Shown: positions 11,701 to 24,085 of the stretch, piece after piece
Layout: every line of letters starts with the position of its first letter
Position numbering within the stretch: position 1 is the first letter of the stretch
Source of the DNA: Trichoplax sp. H2
Lineage: Eukaryota > Placozoa > Uniplacotomia > Trichoplacea
Direction of reading: 5' to 3'
Length of the DNA stretch: 47,623 nucleotides
NCBI GenBank assembly: GCA_003344405.1
Contig: NOWV01000326.1
Span: 1 to 47,623 of the forward strand
Notes under the pieces: generated by a model
Told to the model about the DNA's origin: nothing
What the model saw: the letters and a program-made list of their open reading frames with translations, nothing else
The model's database searches: none
Program-made: the position numbers and the translations under genes

Positions 11701-12834
11701 CCACGATTTCTTTGTTGTAGATGGTGATTCTTATTGGGATGCCCGGAGGTTGATTGTTATTCTTACCCAAAATTTTACATAATAAAACTGTATAAAAGAA
11801 TGAATCATTACACATGTGATAATAACTTCAGAAAGTTATTATTATTTGTGACTTACTAATTTAATAGGAGCATGTACTATTCATTTATTACTTTTTACTT
11901 AATAGCCGGTAAAAGTACATTCGTAAGAAATTACTTGAGCCCACGCGGATATGTAGATGTTAACCGGGTAAGGTTAATTCTAGTATCCTTCGATATAATT
12001 ATATCATTATCTTTTAATCAATATCACTTTAAATTACCATCAGGATAAATTGAAATCTTGGCAAAAATGTGTATCTGTTTGCACTGTATTACTGGATAGA
12101 GGTTCCAGTGTTGTTATAGATAATACAAATCCAGATAAGTTTTCAAGGAAAAGGTATTCAAATCGCTTACTGCTACTGTCTTTGCATTGTACGGTATATA
12201 TGTAACATATGGATTTTTAACTGTACTTATGCTGATTGGCAAATTTTTAGAATAAAAGATTGAATGCGTAATCTCTATACTACCTAAATATTATAGGTAT
12301 ATTGACTGCGCACGGTCTAAGAAGATACCTATTAGATGTTTTATATTCACAACATTGGAAGAGATCGCTAAGCATAACAATAAGGTAATGCATTGCTCTA
12401 GAAAAATATAGTAACTTGTAGTATTCTGTAGGATTGTAACATGGCGAGACAGTTATCTCACCTTGAAAACGGAGAGCATACAAATAAACGGACTAACTCC
12501 TTTTAGATTCGCGAAGCTACTGCTGAGGAAGGATACCAATCAGTTACCGAGATTGCTTTCAACACCTTCAAGTTCGATTATCTTCTAAGTTATAATATTG
12601 TTATCTTTAGTATCCATTTATCATTGCTATGCTTAGTTTTCTAACATTTCTTGTGCAAGGGAATTTTTATTGGGTACTTATAACTTATAGATTTAAATAT
12701 TTCTTTACTTGAAAATTAGGTCTAGATATGAAGAGCCCTGCTTGAGTGAAGGTTTTTCTGATATTATTAAAATCAATTTTCTGTGTAAGTTTTCAAACGA
12801 GTATGAGGAACTGTTCTACAAGCAACTTACATAG
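8715..12834 (+). CDS. PNKP: Bifunctional polynucleotide kinase 3'-phosphatase
   Basis: DNA end-repair enzyme that phosphorylates 5'-OH ends and removes 3'-phosphates during single- and double-strand break repair. I join 19 exons into 533 aa (human 521): 8715-8853, 9234-9280, 9388-9566, 9750-9930, 10026-10096, 10181-10238, 10365-10385, 10471-10557, 10722-10793, 10965-11013, 11186-11253, 11355-11447, 11517-11585, 11721-11748, 11906-11967, 12044-12153, 12297-12384, 12507-12571, 12720-12834. Every phase closes. Domains in order: an FHA domain (Arg31 in LGRSPATQV; residues 1 to about 100); a HAD phosphatase with FDLDGT (Asp187, Asp189), the FSNQ motif, YRKP and FVGDAAGRP; and a kinase with P-loop GMPGAGKST (Lys390) and DNTNPD. 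The final motif YEEPCLSEGF matches the family. All catalytic motifs are intact. Exon 4 may start 3 nt earlier at a tandem acceptor (TGAGTAG). Confidence 0.97.
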
Positions 12835-14648
12835 GCTAGTAACTAGACTGGTAGGATACTGGTATAGAACCTAATGGCTATCATAATCAGAGATTTTACG
12901 TTTATTTATGTTGTAAAACGTGATCACATAAGATTATAATAATTTGGTTTTTAATAGCATGTGTTGTAATTAGTTCCCGTTTATGTCTTGTTATACGATT
13001 ATTTGACAAATTATTTTAAGTTAGTCTGTTTTATACATCGATGGTTACTGTATAATTAATGAATTGATGTACAGTATATTGTAATGTCTAAACTATAATA
13101 CTCTTGTGATGAAATCTGGGCACTGCTGGTACTGTAAGTGCTATAAGCTATAACTGTGAATTGTAATATACATGAAATCTAATGTAAGCCCTTGTGGTGA
13201 AAACTTAAGAGATTAAATTAATTAATTATTGATTAACTGTTGCAGTCTAATTCCAAGTTCACAATCTACAAATAGTAGAGCAAGGTATTTGATGAAATTC
13301 AGGATTTCTTAGCATTTACGTATTGTTGCCTGACTCTAAGTAGAACTTGGGCTACCTTGTAATTATTTAAACCATGTATTGGATTACATGATTTTACGCT
13401 CCATACCGCTTTTCTCGTACGTTGCAGTAGGATATTGGCCTACCAATACCATGAGGTGAAAATATGCACCTCGTTGATCAATCGAATCGTGTGATCTTGT
13501 ATAGAGTATAGCAATTTTTTGTCTAAATGCTTTGCTAATGTGGTACTGTACAGTTAAAGTGTAAATGTATTGTATGGGTGCGCAGACATTATTTGCAATG
13601 GTACAGCCTTGGAAAACGTATCTATCGACGAAACTAATTACCTAGCGAATTTGAAAGTAATGTCGACTTTACAATTACGCGTATAGAAAAATCAATCAAG
13701 TAGGTGCTATGAGATGCTCTGACTTTCATGTTAAATATAATTAGAGATGTAGGCAAAAAAGGTAGAGTTGCTAAGCTAACAATGTGAATAGACATGAACG
13801 ATGTAATGATCGATTTGGTAATCATCTTATCTTAGTCAACTCGTTCCGCAAAAGTATTTATTTAAAACATTTTCTGCAGGTGCACTATACAGTATAACAA
13901 AGGCCAAATGATGTACCGTACTCTAGAGTAGAGTATCGAGAGCAATACATTTAGGCGAAGTATTATCAGCGGGACATTCCACTAGTAACAATTATTTCAA
14001 AGCGTACTTGCTGTAACTTGCAATCTTTTAGCCTAATTTACGGTTACAGCCTGCAGCGCAGTAAAGCTAGGACTGCATACCTCGTTGTAAGCACAATAGT
14101 TCAAGTTCCAAAGTCCTGTCTGTCTCTCAGCCTGTGGTAGCACCCAGCACTTTTTAATGCGCACGCAACACCCGTACACTATTATCTTAATCTTTTACAT
14201 ACTGTACAGTGTACAATTTATAGGGTAGCTGGTAGCATGAACATCCAGAGTACTGTACAGTACAGAATTGGATACTGTATTCTATCAGGGACTATTTTAA
14301 AGTCTCATCCTCTTCCAGTATTTTGATAGAAACTCATCCTCTCCTCGTATTTTAGATTTGGATGGAGCGGGTGTGTTTAGTTTAAACTAGAACAACATGA
14401 GTGATAAGTGCATTTAGCTCTACAGTCATAAAATGATATGTGATATCCAGTGTGGTGTAAAGTAGTGTGCATATTAGGTGTCATGTCACGACTGGGATCC
14501 GTGGTTCAAGACGAGCAATTGATAAGTGATATTATAATGACAGTGTTACGGGAACGAGATAAAGGGGTGACAATCGATTTTGCGTATTTAAGCCAATAGT
14601 ACAGCGTATACTGTACTCTCATGGACTACAGTACTGTACATTGTACAA

Positions 14649-14769
14649 GTGTGAGCCAGTTCTCTTTAATGTGCGATTAGGCAAAATAAATTGTAGTAAA
14701 GCTGCAAAATTTGCCTCAAATTTTATATTAGCTTACAGCACTCTTACTCTAATTCCAACTGGTTCACAC
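14649..14769. mobile_element. Short terminal-inverted-repeat element (MITE-like)
   Basis: A ~121-bp unit begins GTGTGAGCCAGTT and ends AACTGGTTCACAC. The ends are reverse complements at 12 of 13 positions. There is no coding capacity. The interior contains a second inverted motif, AGGCAAA...TTTGCCT. No clear target-site duplication is seen. The ends and size are what a non-autonomous DNA transposon would show, but the superfamily cannot be assigned. Confidence 0.6.
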
Positions 14770-14771
14770 TG

Positions 14772-14846
14772 ATGTGAGCCAGTTGTATTTAGAGCGCTAT
14801 TAGGCAAAATTAATTGTAGTAAAGCTGCAAAATTTGCCTAAAATTC
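14772..14846. mobile_element. Partial second copy of the inverted-repeat element
   Basis: Directly abutting the element at 14649-14769 is a second copy of its left ~75 bp (GTGAGCCAGTT ... AGTAAAGCTGCAAAATTTGCCT) at high identity. It lacks the right terminus. Because the right end of copy 1 and the left end of copy 2 face each other over 4 bases, they form an imperfect palindrome at about 14757-14784. Confidence 0.65.
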
Positions 14847-14907
14847 TATACATACAGATAGATGAAGGAACGATCTATCCGCTCTGTAGATGCTCCTGTC
14901 CTGCCAA

Positions 14908-14960
14908 GATACTGTACTGTACGTACAGTGCACAGTACTGTACCGTACTGTACAATACAC
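14908..14960. repeat. GTACTGTAC palindrome cluster
   Basis: Packed GTACTGTAC, ACAGTAC and variant words. An open frame spanning this stretch (from 14834) is mostly repeat-derived, so it is not annotated as a gene. Confidence 0.7.
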
Positions 14961-15187
14961 TATTAATAACTATTGACCATTGCATTAATTGGTTATTGCT
15001 TGTTAAGTTGTTAGTTAGTTTTAACTACGTAATACAGTACACTGACGATATTATATCTAGGGCGTTGAAGACATTTAGCAGTTATAAGGATCCATCGAAA
15101 AGTAAAAATTACTCAGTATTGTCAACAGCGGTTTTATTGCTGTACAGTGTTATTAGCGGTGATTGCAAAATACTGGAGGGGCGCGCA

Positions 15188-15194
15188 ATGAGTC
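15188..15194 (+). other. HNF4: Candidate first coding exon of HNF4 (7 nt coding)
   Basis: ATG AGT C followed by a perfect GTAAGT donor. This gives phase 1, exactly what is needed to join the acceptor at 16644, where the next exon starts GA GGC GGT. The spliced product would begin [22 protein letters not shown]. It would supply a short A/B region and avoid the in-frame TGA that lies upstream of the second exon in unspliced DNA. This is inference from phase and splice consensus only. A different upstream exon, or translation from the ATG at 16674, is possible. Confidence 0.35.
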
Positions 15195-15844
15195 GTAAGT
15201 TTCTAACAAATTAGTATTAATATTTTCATCGATGTACTCATTACAGTACTTGGCCATTTCACTCCTAGTTAAGGCGTTACACTAAATTAATTGGCATCCG
15301 TGTTAAAAAAAATTTGAACTGTGATCCAATCTAGTGATTCTTCCGTGTGGATAGATAGCAATACGCCGTCATGGTGGACTGGCCTACGGCAACTGTTGTA
15401 ACTTGTTAATGCACTTTTTTCTTAATTTTTGACACTCACGGATTTTGGAAAGAAACATGTAAATGATTATAATTATTGTTGCTGGTCTCAGGCTTGAGCT
15501 TTCACTAATTAATTATCGAAGTGATATTTTGCTACAGAAACGTCAATTATGATACACTATTTTTTACTCGATTGTGATGCGTACACATGGACAGAAACAT
15601 GCTCATGGGTCGTTTCCCTATATAATAGCTTGTAATAACTGGAATAGCCGTAATAATATAATGAACATGCAACATCTTAGAAGAGACCAAATAAACCGTG
15701 TTCCCCCATGTCTATGCACAAATTGGATACAACTGTAAAACAGTGGAAAGAAAGTCATCCTTTCTTGTTTTATGATACTGTTCCAGTCAATGAGATCGCA
15801 TTGCACTAAGCAAAGTAGCACATTCAAGAATTCGAACTTTTATC

Positions 15845-15868
15845 AATACTGTACAGTACTGTACTGTA
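15845..15868. repeat. GTACTGTACAGTAC palindrome
   Basis: Overlapping copies reading ACTGTACAGTACTGTACTGT. It falls inside the proposed first intron of HNF4. Confidence 0.7.
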
Positions 15869-16357
15869 AAGGAGAATTAGTACGTATATTGATGGGGCAG
15901 TAAATTGATACACTGTAAATCACTTAGTTGGCAGAATTTGTCGTTATGGATAAATTGTCTTACACTTTTTTTCCTTTCGTACTATACTACAGTATACTGT
16001 GTAACATCACGATTGATACAGAATTTGCCTAAATAAGTGTACTTATGCCAAAGCTATGTTTGTCCGACATGAATTATATGTCGTGGCGTATCTCAGCCCA
16101 TACGTTGTTGAGAGTGGCTCCTTTTTATCATGTTTACAGTCCAGTATTAAACAACGGCGTCGGACAATACGGTACATGATCTTGTGACCTGTCTTACAAG
16201 TTAAAAGTAATTACTGATATGAATCCAAACTGGACAAACGCTATCGTCCCGTTTTTAAAACTTTTTTTCAGTAACTCTTGTCAATTTTCGATTATAATTG
16301 TTTATAAATATTAAATTATGTTACTTGATTGGGTTGGGAGCTTTAACTTTTGTCAGA

Positions 16358-16425
16358 CTGTACTGTACGTAGGATATGATATACAGTAGTACTGTCCATA
16401 TACAATACTGTACAGTATGTGCACT
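16358..16425. repeat. GTACTGTAC palindrome cluster
   Basis: Several GTACTGTAC and ACAGTAC words about 220 bp upstream of the HNF4 DNA-binding-domain exon. Confidence 0.65.
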
Positions 16426-16644
16426 GTAGAGTACTAGATAGAAAAGAAGAATTCTGGAGATACTTCTAGACAGTAGTGCTGATGTAATGTAATTCAGTGT
16501 CGAAAAGAAGTACATTAGTAGTAAATTGGACTCGCGATGAAGAAGTAAAATGTGGGAGGGACAAAAAGTTACGAATTACTGCAAATCGATATGGCGATTA
16601 AATGTTCATCTTGACTTATTCCCCTTGATTACTTAATTATTTAG

Positions 16645-19600
16645 GAGGCGGTGATAGGCATCGCGACACAGAAATGGTGACAACCTGTGCCATTTGCGGC
16701 GATCGAGCAACCGGTAAACACTATGGCGCGCCAAGTTGTGATGGTTGTAAGGGATTTTTTAGACGTAGTGTACGTCAAAACCATGTTTATACTTGCCGTT
16801 TTGGTCGAAGTTGTGTCATCGATAAAGACAAGCGCAATCAATGTCGCTATTGTCGTTTAAAAAAGTGCTTTCGAGCCGGGATGAAGAAAGAAGGTAGGTA
16901 CTTCATATATTTATACAGTATATATACGCTGTACCCACGCATGTCAAACCAAAGAAATACGATTACTCTACATAATGTATTAACATGGAGTCAGCTTATT
17001 TTTCTTCCCCATGAATTATGGTTGATAGTAAAATAATATCTAGCCTTGAGCTAATGTATGTAAGCCATCGTTGTGAAACAGCATCCAACTAATAATTATA
17101 ATTAAGGAATGAAGTGTTGGGAAGTTTTAAATGTAGACAAATACATACTCTATCCTGGATTCGAATTACAGTAATGAATCGACTTCTGACAGTATGATAT
17201 TGACGATAATGGCATTATAAAAAATCATTTCGCTTTTGTGTACTGTAGTTGTAGTTCAATATAGTATCCACCGTATTTGCTATTAAAATTGACTGTTTTT
17301 ATGTACGAATTGTTGTCACCATCTCCTGCAATAGTGTGTACTGTAATGCGGTGTGCAACACATAAAGTTTACACCTATGAAATTATTATCCATTCCATTC
17401 TCAGCAACTAGAATACAGTACAAATACTTTTTTTACACCACTGTTGTTGGCATGTTGTATATATCTATAATTATTACGATATTTACATTTTGAGAATCAG
17501 CAAACTTTTAGATACTATTAACAAAATTTGTGAAGCTATTAAAATTAAACTAATGCTAATTATCGATATATTTTAATTTACATACAAACTTTTTATTACC
17601 GTGTTATTTTTGTTTATTCTAGTCCAGTACAATCGTTCGCAATCGTCATTTTGTAGCATATTACTATACAACTTTTACAATACTGGTTACCGCATTAAAA
17701 CACATTAATAATAACAACTATTAAAATGGCATTGTGCTTCACTCTGAGAAAGAAATGAAAATTTTTATTGGAGTTGATAGTACCGTGGTGGACAGTATAA
17801 CACAAAGAAGTATGTATAATATATAAAACCTATACTGTATACTACAGATTACTGAGCGCACGAAAGTGGGAGACACGGCTAGCTTAGATGAAATAATTTT
17901 ATCCCTGAAGAACGCAATCTATGTAGTACGGTAATTTACTCGTATTTTGGAGGTAGTTCATTATAGTACGTCTAGGTAATGTACAAATAGATAATTAATA
18001 CACACGAATATGCTTAACAAAAATCTTTCGGAGATTTGTTGCTAAGTTCCTTTTTTTGTCATAGAAAGTTTAAAATACGATTGCTTTGACAATCCAATAT
18101 CTTTTGTTTAAATGACTAATTCAAAACTCAATACTCAATGGTTTAAAGTAATACAATATTGTAACTATTTCGGCCTGGTTGTCAAGTTGAATCTTTGCTT
18201 GCAAATGTAGCTTTTTATTGGTAGATAAATATTAAACTTTAAATGAATCCTTTTTTACGGTATGCGGATTCATCTTTGACCTTTGGATTTAATGTCAGTT
18301 TGAAGTTCATCGCGGTATTTCTGCTACATTAAATAAGAAAATATTAGCAAAAATAGTCGAAAGTCCAAATTTAAAAATTATACTCTAGTGACTTAATGAT
18401 TGGTAATCAGTTCAAAATCTTCGGATAACATAAATATATTCTTGTTATTGTTTCTTTTAGCGACAGTAATGCTGTCTTTATATTCATAATTTCGTTTCTC
18501 AGCAACAAAATAAATGACGTGAAGTATTATACAGTAGTTACACAGTTATAGCTATGACAACGATTCAGTCATTTCAGGGTTGTTCAGATTCAAAACATCG
18601 GTTCTGTACTGATTTATTATAGACGACTATTGTGATCGATAATATACCTTTTATTATTATTATTATTCGTAGAATATACGTAATATTAATGATTTGTCGA
18701 CTGATGATCGATTTTGTACGTCAAGAATGCGCGCATCTTTATGTTACAATTTAATGAAACATTTTCTTATGCGCTTTTGCGGTTGTCAAATTCTTAATGT
18801 AACAACATTCTAATATTACTTTCATACAAGTACAATGGATAATACAGCACAGTGTTACCATGATTGATCTAATTTAATTTCATTATGCTCTCTATAGCGA
18901 TTATTATAACTATCTTTTTTTCATTTTTATGTAATCTCTTTTCATTAGTTAAGGCAGACTTATTACAGAGTGAGTTAATAGCTAAAGCTGGATGATAGCA
19001 TTAGTTTTCTTGAAGTGGAAAAGATATAGTTTAGTATAGTAATATAGTTGCATTACGTTGTGTAGGATTGTTAGTGCACAATATTGATTCGATTCTGTAA
19101 TCAGGATAAGAAAAGAGATGCTAACTTTATTTCAATAAGAATTCAGCTACTTTTTCACATAGCTCTCTTTATCGTATCCACTGATCGTAGCCTATTTATT
19201 TATCAATGATTTGTGATTGGAATTTTAAAGGGCTTTGANNNNNNNNNNNNNNNNNNNNTTCTGCTACATTAAATAAGAAAATATTAGCAAAATAGTCGAA
19301 AGTCCAAATTTAAAAATTATACTCTAGTGACTTAATGATTGGTAATCAGTTCAAAATCTTCGGATAACATAAATATATTCTTGTTATTGTTTCTTTTAGC
19401 GACAGAAATGCTGTGTTTATATTCATAATTTCGTTTCTCAGCAACAAAATAAATGACGTGAAGTATTATACAGTAGTTACACAGTTATAGCTATGACAAC
19501 GATTCAGTCATTTCAGGGTTGTTCAGATTCAAAACATCGGTTCTGTACTGATTTATTATAGACGACTATTGTGATCGATAATATACCTTTTATTATTATT

Positions 19601-21677
19601 ATTATTCGTAGAATATACGTAATATTAATGATTTGTCGACTGATGATCGATTTTGTACTTCAAGAATGCGTGCATTTTTATGTTTATTATAACTATCTTT
19701 TTTTCATTTTTATATAATCTCTTTTCATTAGTTAAGGCAGACTTATTACAGAGTGAGTTAATAGCTAAAGCTGGATGATAGCATTAGTTTTCTTGAAGTG
19801 GAAAAGATATAGTTTAGTATAGTAATATAGTTGCATTACGTTGTGTAGGATTGTTGGTGCACAATATTGATTCGATTCTGTAATCAGGATAAGAAAAGAG
19901 ATGCTAACTTTATTTCAATAAGAATTCAGCTACTTTTTCACATAGCTCTCTTTATCGTATCCACTGATCGTAGCCTATTTATTTATCAATGATTTGTGAT
20001 TGGAATTTTAAAGGGCTTTGANNNNNNNNNNNNNNNNNNNNTAATCTCTTTTCATTAGTTAAGGCAGACTTATTACAGAGTGAGTTAATAGCTAAAGCTG
20101 GATGATAGCATTAGTTTTCTTGAAGTGGAAAAGATATAGTTTAGTATAGTAATATAGTTGCATTACGTTGTGTAGGATTGTTAGTGCACAATATTGATTC
20201 GATTCTGTAATCAGGATAAGAAAAGAGATGCTAACTTTATTTCAATAAGAATTCAGCTACTTTTTCACATAGCTCTCTTTATCGTATCCACTGATCGTAG
20301 CCTATTTATTTATCAATGATTTGTGATTGGAATTTTAAAGGGCTTTGACAGATACACCCTTACGGAAAATTTCAAATCCGCCATGAACTAGAATTGACTT
20401 ATACGCTTACAATATGTAACATACTTACTTTTATACAGTGTAATACTTTGCATTTCCGTCATCAACTAAGTCTGCATATCCCCGTATCATATTGCAAATA
20501 GTAAAATTCGTCTACTTCCTACTTTCAAGCAATATTTTATTATCTATTACTACCTTTTGCCCACACTGACTGTAATATAGTAATATGCGAGTGTTTGCTA
20601 TATAACGATGTACTGTATAATATGAATATATCAATTTTAGATCTCATGTATCTTCTTACATAATACAGTAAATCTTTAACATGACGTACTGCAGTATGTT
20701 AGATACTATCTGCGATGTCTATAGACATTACAATTATTTATAATGATTTATTCTCCTGAAACTATTTAGCCGTTCAGAGCGAAAGAGATCGGATATCGAG
20801 AAGACCGTCAGAAGATCAATCCGGTGGTAGTGAGCTTACGTGCAGCACGTTATTAGCAGCCGAATTATTGTCACAACCTCAATCGTCTCCGCCACGTGAA
20901 TGCTCACTGGATGTAATACGTATGGCCTCAGTTAATGATATTTGCGAATCGATGAGGCAACAGTTACTGCTTCTGGTCGAATGGGCCAAATATATTCCGA
21001 GTTTTTGTGAATTACTACTAGATGATCAGGTCACTTTATTACGAGCACATGCATGCGAGCATTTAATGTTGGGTGTTGCTAGACGATCAATGAGATTAAA
21101 AAATATTCTCTTACTTGGGAATGATTTGATTTTACCTCGACATCTTCCGGAGGAGCCAGAAATTGCTCGTATCGCTTGTCGTATAATGGACGAATTGTGT
21201 TTGCCCATGTTAACGCATAATATTGATGATACTGAGTACGCATGTCTGAAAGCTATTGTATTTTTTAATCCTGATGCCAAAGGATTGAATGAGCCTATGA
21301 AGATAAAGCGATTGCGCTTTCAAATTCAATTAGCACTAGAAGATTACATCAATGATCGCCAATATGATTCTCGTGGACGATTTGGTGAGATGCTTTTACT
21401 CCTACCAAATTTACATTCAATTGCAATGCAGTCTGTCGAACATCTACAATTTGCGCGCTTATTTGGTACTGCTAAAGTTGATAGTCTACTGCAAGAAATG
21501 TTGCTTGGAGGTGCAGATAATTCGTCAGCAAGTGGTATGATACAGGAAGATCCACTACGAAATTCTGCTAGCTCAACGGTATTGCCTATTCTTAAATCGG
21601 AATCTGTCAATGTCAGTAATGGTCACGGGCATGTATGTTCGACGGTTCCACTATCTACAGGTGTAGATCATAGATAA
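16645..21677 (+). CDS. HNF4: Nuclear receptor HNF4 (NR2A)
   Basis: Ligand-regulated transcription factor, expected to bind DR1 sites as a homodimer in the nucleus. Two exons are secure: 16645-16893 (acceptor TTTAG, donor GTAGGT, phase 1) and 20770-21677. The first encodes the whole C4 zinc-finger domain: [16 protein letters not shown]-box [10 protein letters not shown], and [24 protein letters not shown]. The second begins [10 protein letters not shown] and encodes the hinge and ligand-binding domain, including [53 protein letters not shown] and the helix-12/AF-2 stretch LLQEMLLGG, then a short F region ending DHR. Initiation at ATG 16674 gives 375 aa. With the candidate 7-nt exon at 15188 it is 387 aa. 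The intron between these exons is 3.9 kb and contains two assembly gaps, so its true length is unknown. Confidence 0.97.
19239..19258. other. Assembly gap, 20 N
   Basis: Exactly 20 N, flanked by near-identical sequence on both sides. Read as a placeholder gap of unknown real size. Confidence 0.95.
20022..20041. other. Assembly gap, 20 N
   Basis: Exactly 20 N. The left flank ends with the same 20-odd bases as the left flank of the gap at 19239, which supports redundant contig ends. Confidence 0.95.
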
Positions 21678-23754
21678 TGTTACTGTAGTACAGGAATAAC
21701 AAGCCCCATAATGTAACCATTCTGTCTCGTATTTACAATTCTTGGCTCCTAGATCGTACAGATGTCGTACAAGTAGGCACAAAATGAAATATTAAATCAA
21801 TTTTGACTAGATACTGGATTGAAATAATTGATAATTGCGATATCCATTTTATTTATAATATTGTCATTAATCTTGCTTACTGGTATTTTTAAGACTACAA
21901 ACAGATCTAAATCCCGCAATTGTATCCCTTTATTGTAGCCCAGTACATTGTTAAGATAGCCAAATATTGTACTTTGCAGATAGATTTTGTTTTAATTTTC
22001 TTTATTACTTAAAAGATTATAAATCCATAGATAAATGCATCGATATTAATACCTTCATTCGCAAGCACATAAATTTCATTTATTATAAAATCATTATAGC
22101 TACTTCACAATTTTACTCCTCCAAATGTTACGGCCGAGTATATTAATATTGATTATGCACTATGCTGCAACTATATCGAAGAAAACCTTTCAGCTCTGCA
22201 ACAGTCTATATCAGCATATATGCTGCAGGTTTCTATTTTAAAGCAAAGTATATTTTTTTCCTTAATTTTCTGTTAAAGATAATTCAAATTAACTTCGGGG
22301 TTGCATCTCTTGTAGCCTTTTTAATAAGGTTCTGCTCTTACAGCTGGATGGCTTATATGTTCTAAATATATGATTACTGTAATAATAATCTGTTTTAACT
22401 ACCAATATCTTAGATTGTTACAGCTTCGAAAGCATTGTAAAATGTTATTTTGAAGTTCGTATTCACCTAGGAATTATGTATCATAATTACTTGATGAACA
22501 GGCATGGAAAATGAATTTCATCGGGATGAGACATTGTATTTATTTTGTTCATGATGGCCTCTTAATCTAAATCTCTTTCCCTTTGTTTTACATGAATTGC
22601 TTTGTATTTGATGCCATTCTAAAATTCGGAATCGTTGGGCTTTTAAGATCAATTCTTTCTTTTTAATCGTTGTAAATCTGAACTAGCTCTCTAATTGAAT
22701 CCACACTTGTAATATAATATCCTATAGTAATTAATTATATAATTCTACGCATATGATCCTTGGTTACTATCGCACATCCCTAATGTACTACAGTTAATTC
22801 AAAAAGAAAATTCCTAAATTGGCGGTAATTACTACAGTATTATTAAATTGTTTCTCAGTAATTGCGGCATTATGTTACGTTGCTAATCTGCTTTATAATA
22901 CCTCCACGTTATAATGTAGTCGTGCCATGAATAAAACTGATACGAGTAACTTCACCTGAGACATAGAGCACTCGTATATGTAACATGGCAACCCGTATTA
23001 GTATCAGTAATTTTCATAATAAAGATTATAAGAAAATTATTATTATAACCTATTTATTGACTCCGCATCTATCTCTTATGCATGTGATTATATGTTAGGA
23101 TATAAAAATAATCTGACCCATCGGACTTTCGTAAGCTTCGCATCATATATCGTGGTTAGTGGTCAGCTAACGTGTTGCTACTTGGGAATGATGTGCACGT
23201 TTGCCTATCACACGCGTATATAGCAAGTAGAGTATATTAAATTGTTTTGCATGAGCCACCGTACGTGTCTCGTTTAAGGCGGTAATACTATTGTTTCGCC
23301 TTTTGCTTTAGCTTATGTTAGTATGGACCGATGGATTATCACTCTTGAAATAAGTACCATAAGAAGTCATTTTGGGATATTTATGGTCTAATTTGTTAAG
23401 AGAAGTCCGTCTGTCTGATGCGGCGACCAAGCCTTCTTCATGTCGTCCATCCACATTAGGCCCTCCGTAAAAATGGACCACTACTTCATGGGCGTACAGT
23501 ACAGTACTACATACTGGTTGAAAACTGTTCAGCCATAGTGTAGTCTTTAAACTTTTAAGGTATTTACTTTGAATTTGGCTAAAGTTTCACAAATACAGAT
23601 CAGTACAACCTTGAGCAAGTGGCACTTGATGTTTTTTTAATTTTTTTTTACTGCATTATTGAGTTATTTTATTTCTTTAAAATTTCTAATATAAACCATC
23701 AGTCACTGGTACGTGTTAACCGAACCTTTCTCAGGTCTACCCCTTGTCCACATT

Positions 23755-23865
23755 ACTGTACAGTAGTACTAGTACTGTAGTATGAGACACTTTCGATGAG
23801 ATGCGCTGAGAAAAGGAGACAGTAGTAGTACAGTACTGTACAGTACAGTACAGTGGTGTATTCAA
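23755..23865. repeat. GTACTGTAC palindrome cluster
   Basis: Two groups of CAGTAC/GTACTGTAC words, including ACAGTACTGTACAGTACAGT. The matching haplotype segment (about 24380-24475) has fewer units, so copy number varies. Confidence 0.7.
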
Positions 23866-24007
23866 TTTTTAATGCTAAAGTACTGTTACGTCCAGTAGAA
23901 TCATATTTCGCTTTTAACATGGTTTGGAACTACTCAATAAATGATTAATTAATTAATTTATTTTATTTTATTATTATTTTATTTTATTTACTTAGGCTAT
24001 AACATGC

Positions 24008-24085
24008 ATACTGTACTGTACAGTACTTATCTTTGCAAAGTTTACAGTACTGTACTGTAGTGTACAGTGTACAGTTCTTTGTACT
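24008..24085. repeat. GTACTGTAC palindrome cluster
   Basis: Contains ACTGTACTGTACAGTAC and several further words. It coincides with the apparent deletion junction relative to 24640-25650. Confidence 0.7.

Larger units (their letters stand above)
12835..15187. other. Intergenic region with repeats
   Basis: AT-rich DNA after PNKP. It should contain the PNKP 3' UTR and, at the right end, the HNF4 promoter region. It holds GTACTGTAC words near 14204-14265 and 14606-14645, and a terminal-inverted-repeat element with a partial second copy at 14649-14846. No gene was recognised. A 39-codon frame beginning at 14483 has no family match I can recall. Confidence 0.55.
16894..20769 (+). other. HNF4: HNF4 intron with duplicated sequence and two gaps
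   Basis: GTAGGT...TTTAG intron with no coding sequence. From 18319 onward one block is present three times: 18319-19238 (full), 19259-20021 (lacking ~155 bp near 18744-18899) and 20042-20347 (right part only). The blocks are separated by 20-N gaps. The first two blocks end at exactly the same base, and only the third continues into unique sequence. This is the pattern of overlapping, unmerged contigs rather than a biological triplication. Confidence 0.8.

Noticed and set aside
14483-14599. 39-codon frame starting MSRLGSVVQDEQ, considered as an HNF4 5' exon
   Set aside because: Its plausible donor (GTGACA) gives phase 0, which does not fit the acceptor of the DNA-binding-domain exon (needs phase 1). 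No family similarity was recalled.
14834-15214. 126-codon open frame upstream of HNF4
   Set aside because: Much of it is GTACTGTAC repeat translated as YCTYSAQYCTVLY-like sequence. No domain was recognised. Only its last few codons (from 15188) are kept, as a candidate HNF4 first exon.
18319-20347. Biological triplication inside the HNF4 intron
   Set aside because: The 20-N gaps, shared block ends and allele-like SNP/indel differences fit unmerged haplotype contigs better.
21026-21610. Minus-strand open frames inside the HNF4 ligand-binding exon
   Set aside because: They are antisense shadows of the strongly conserved HNF4 coding sequence.
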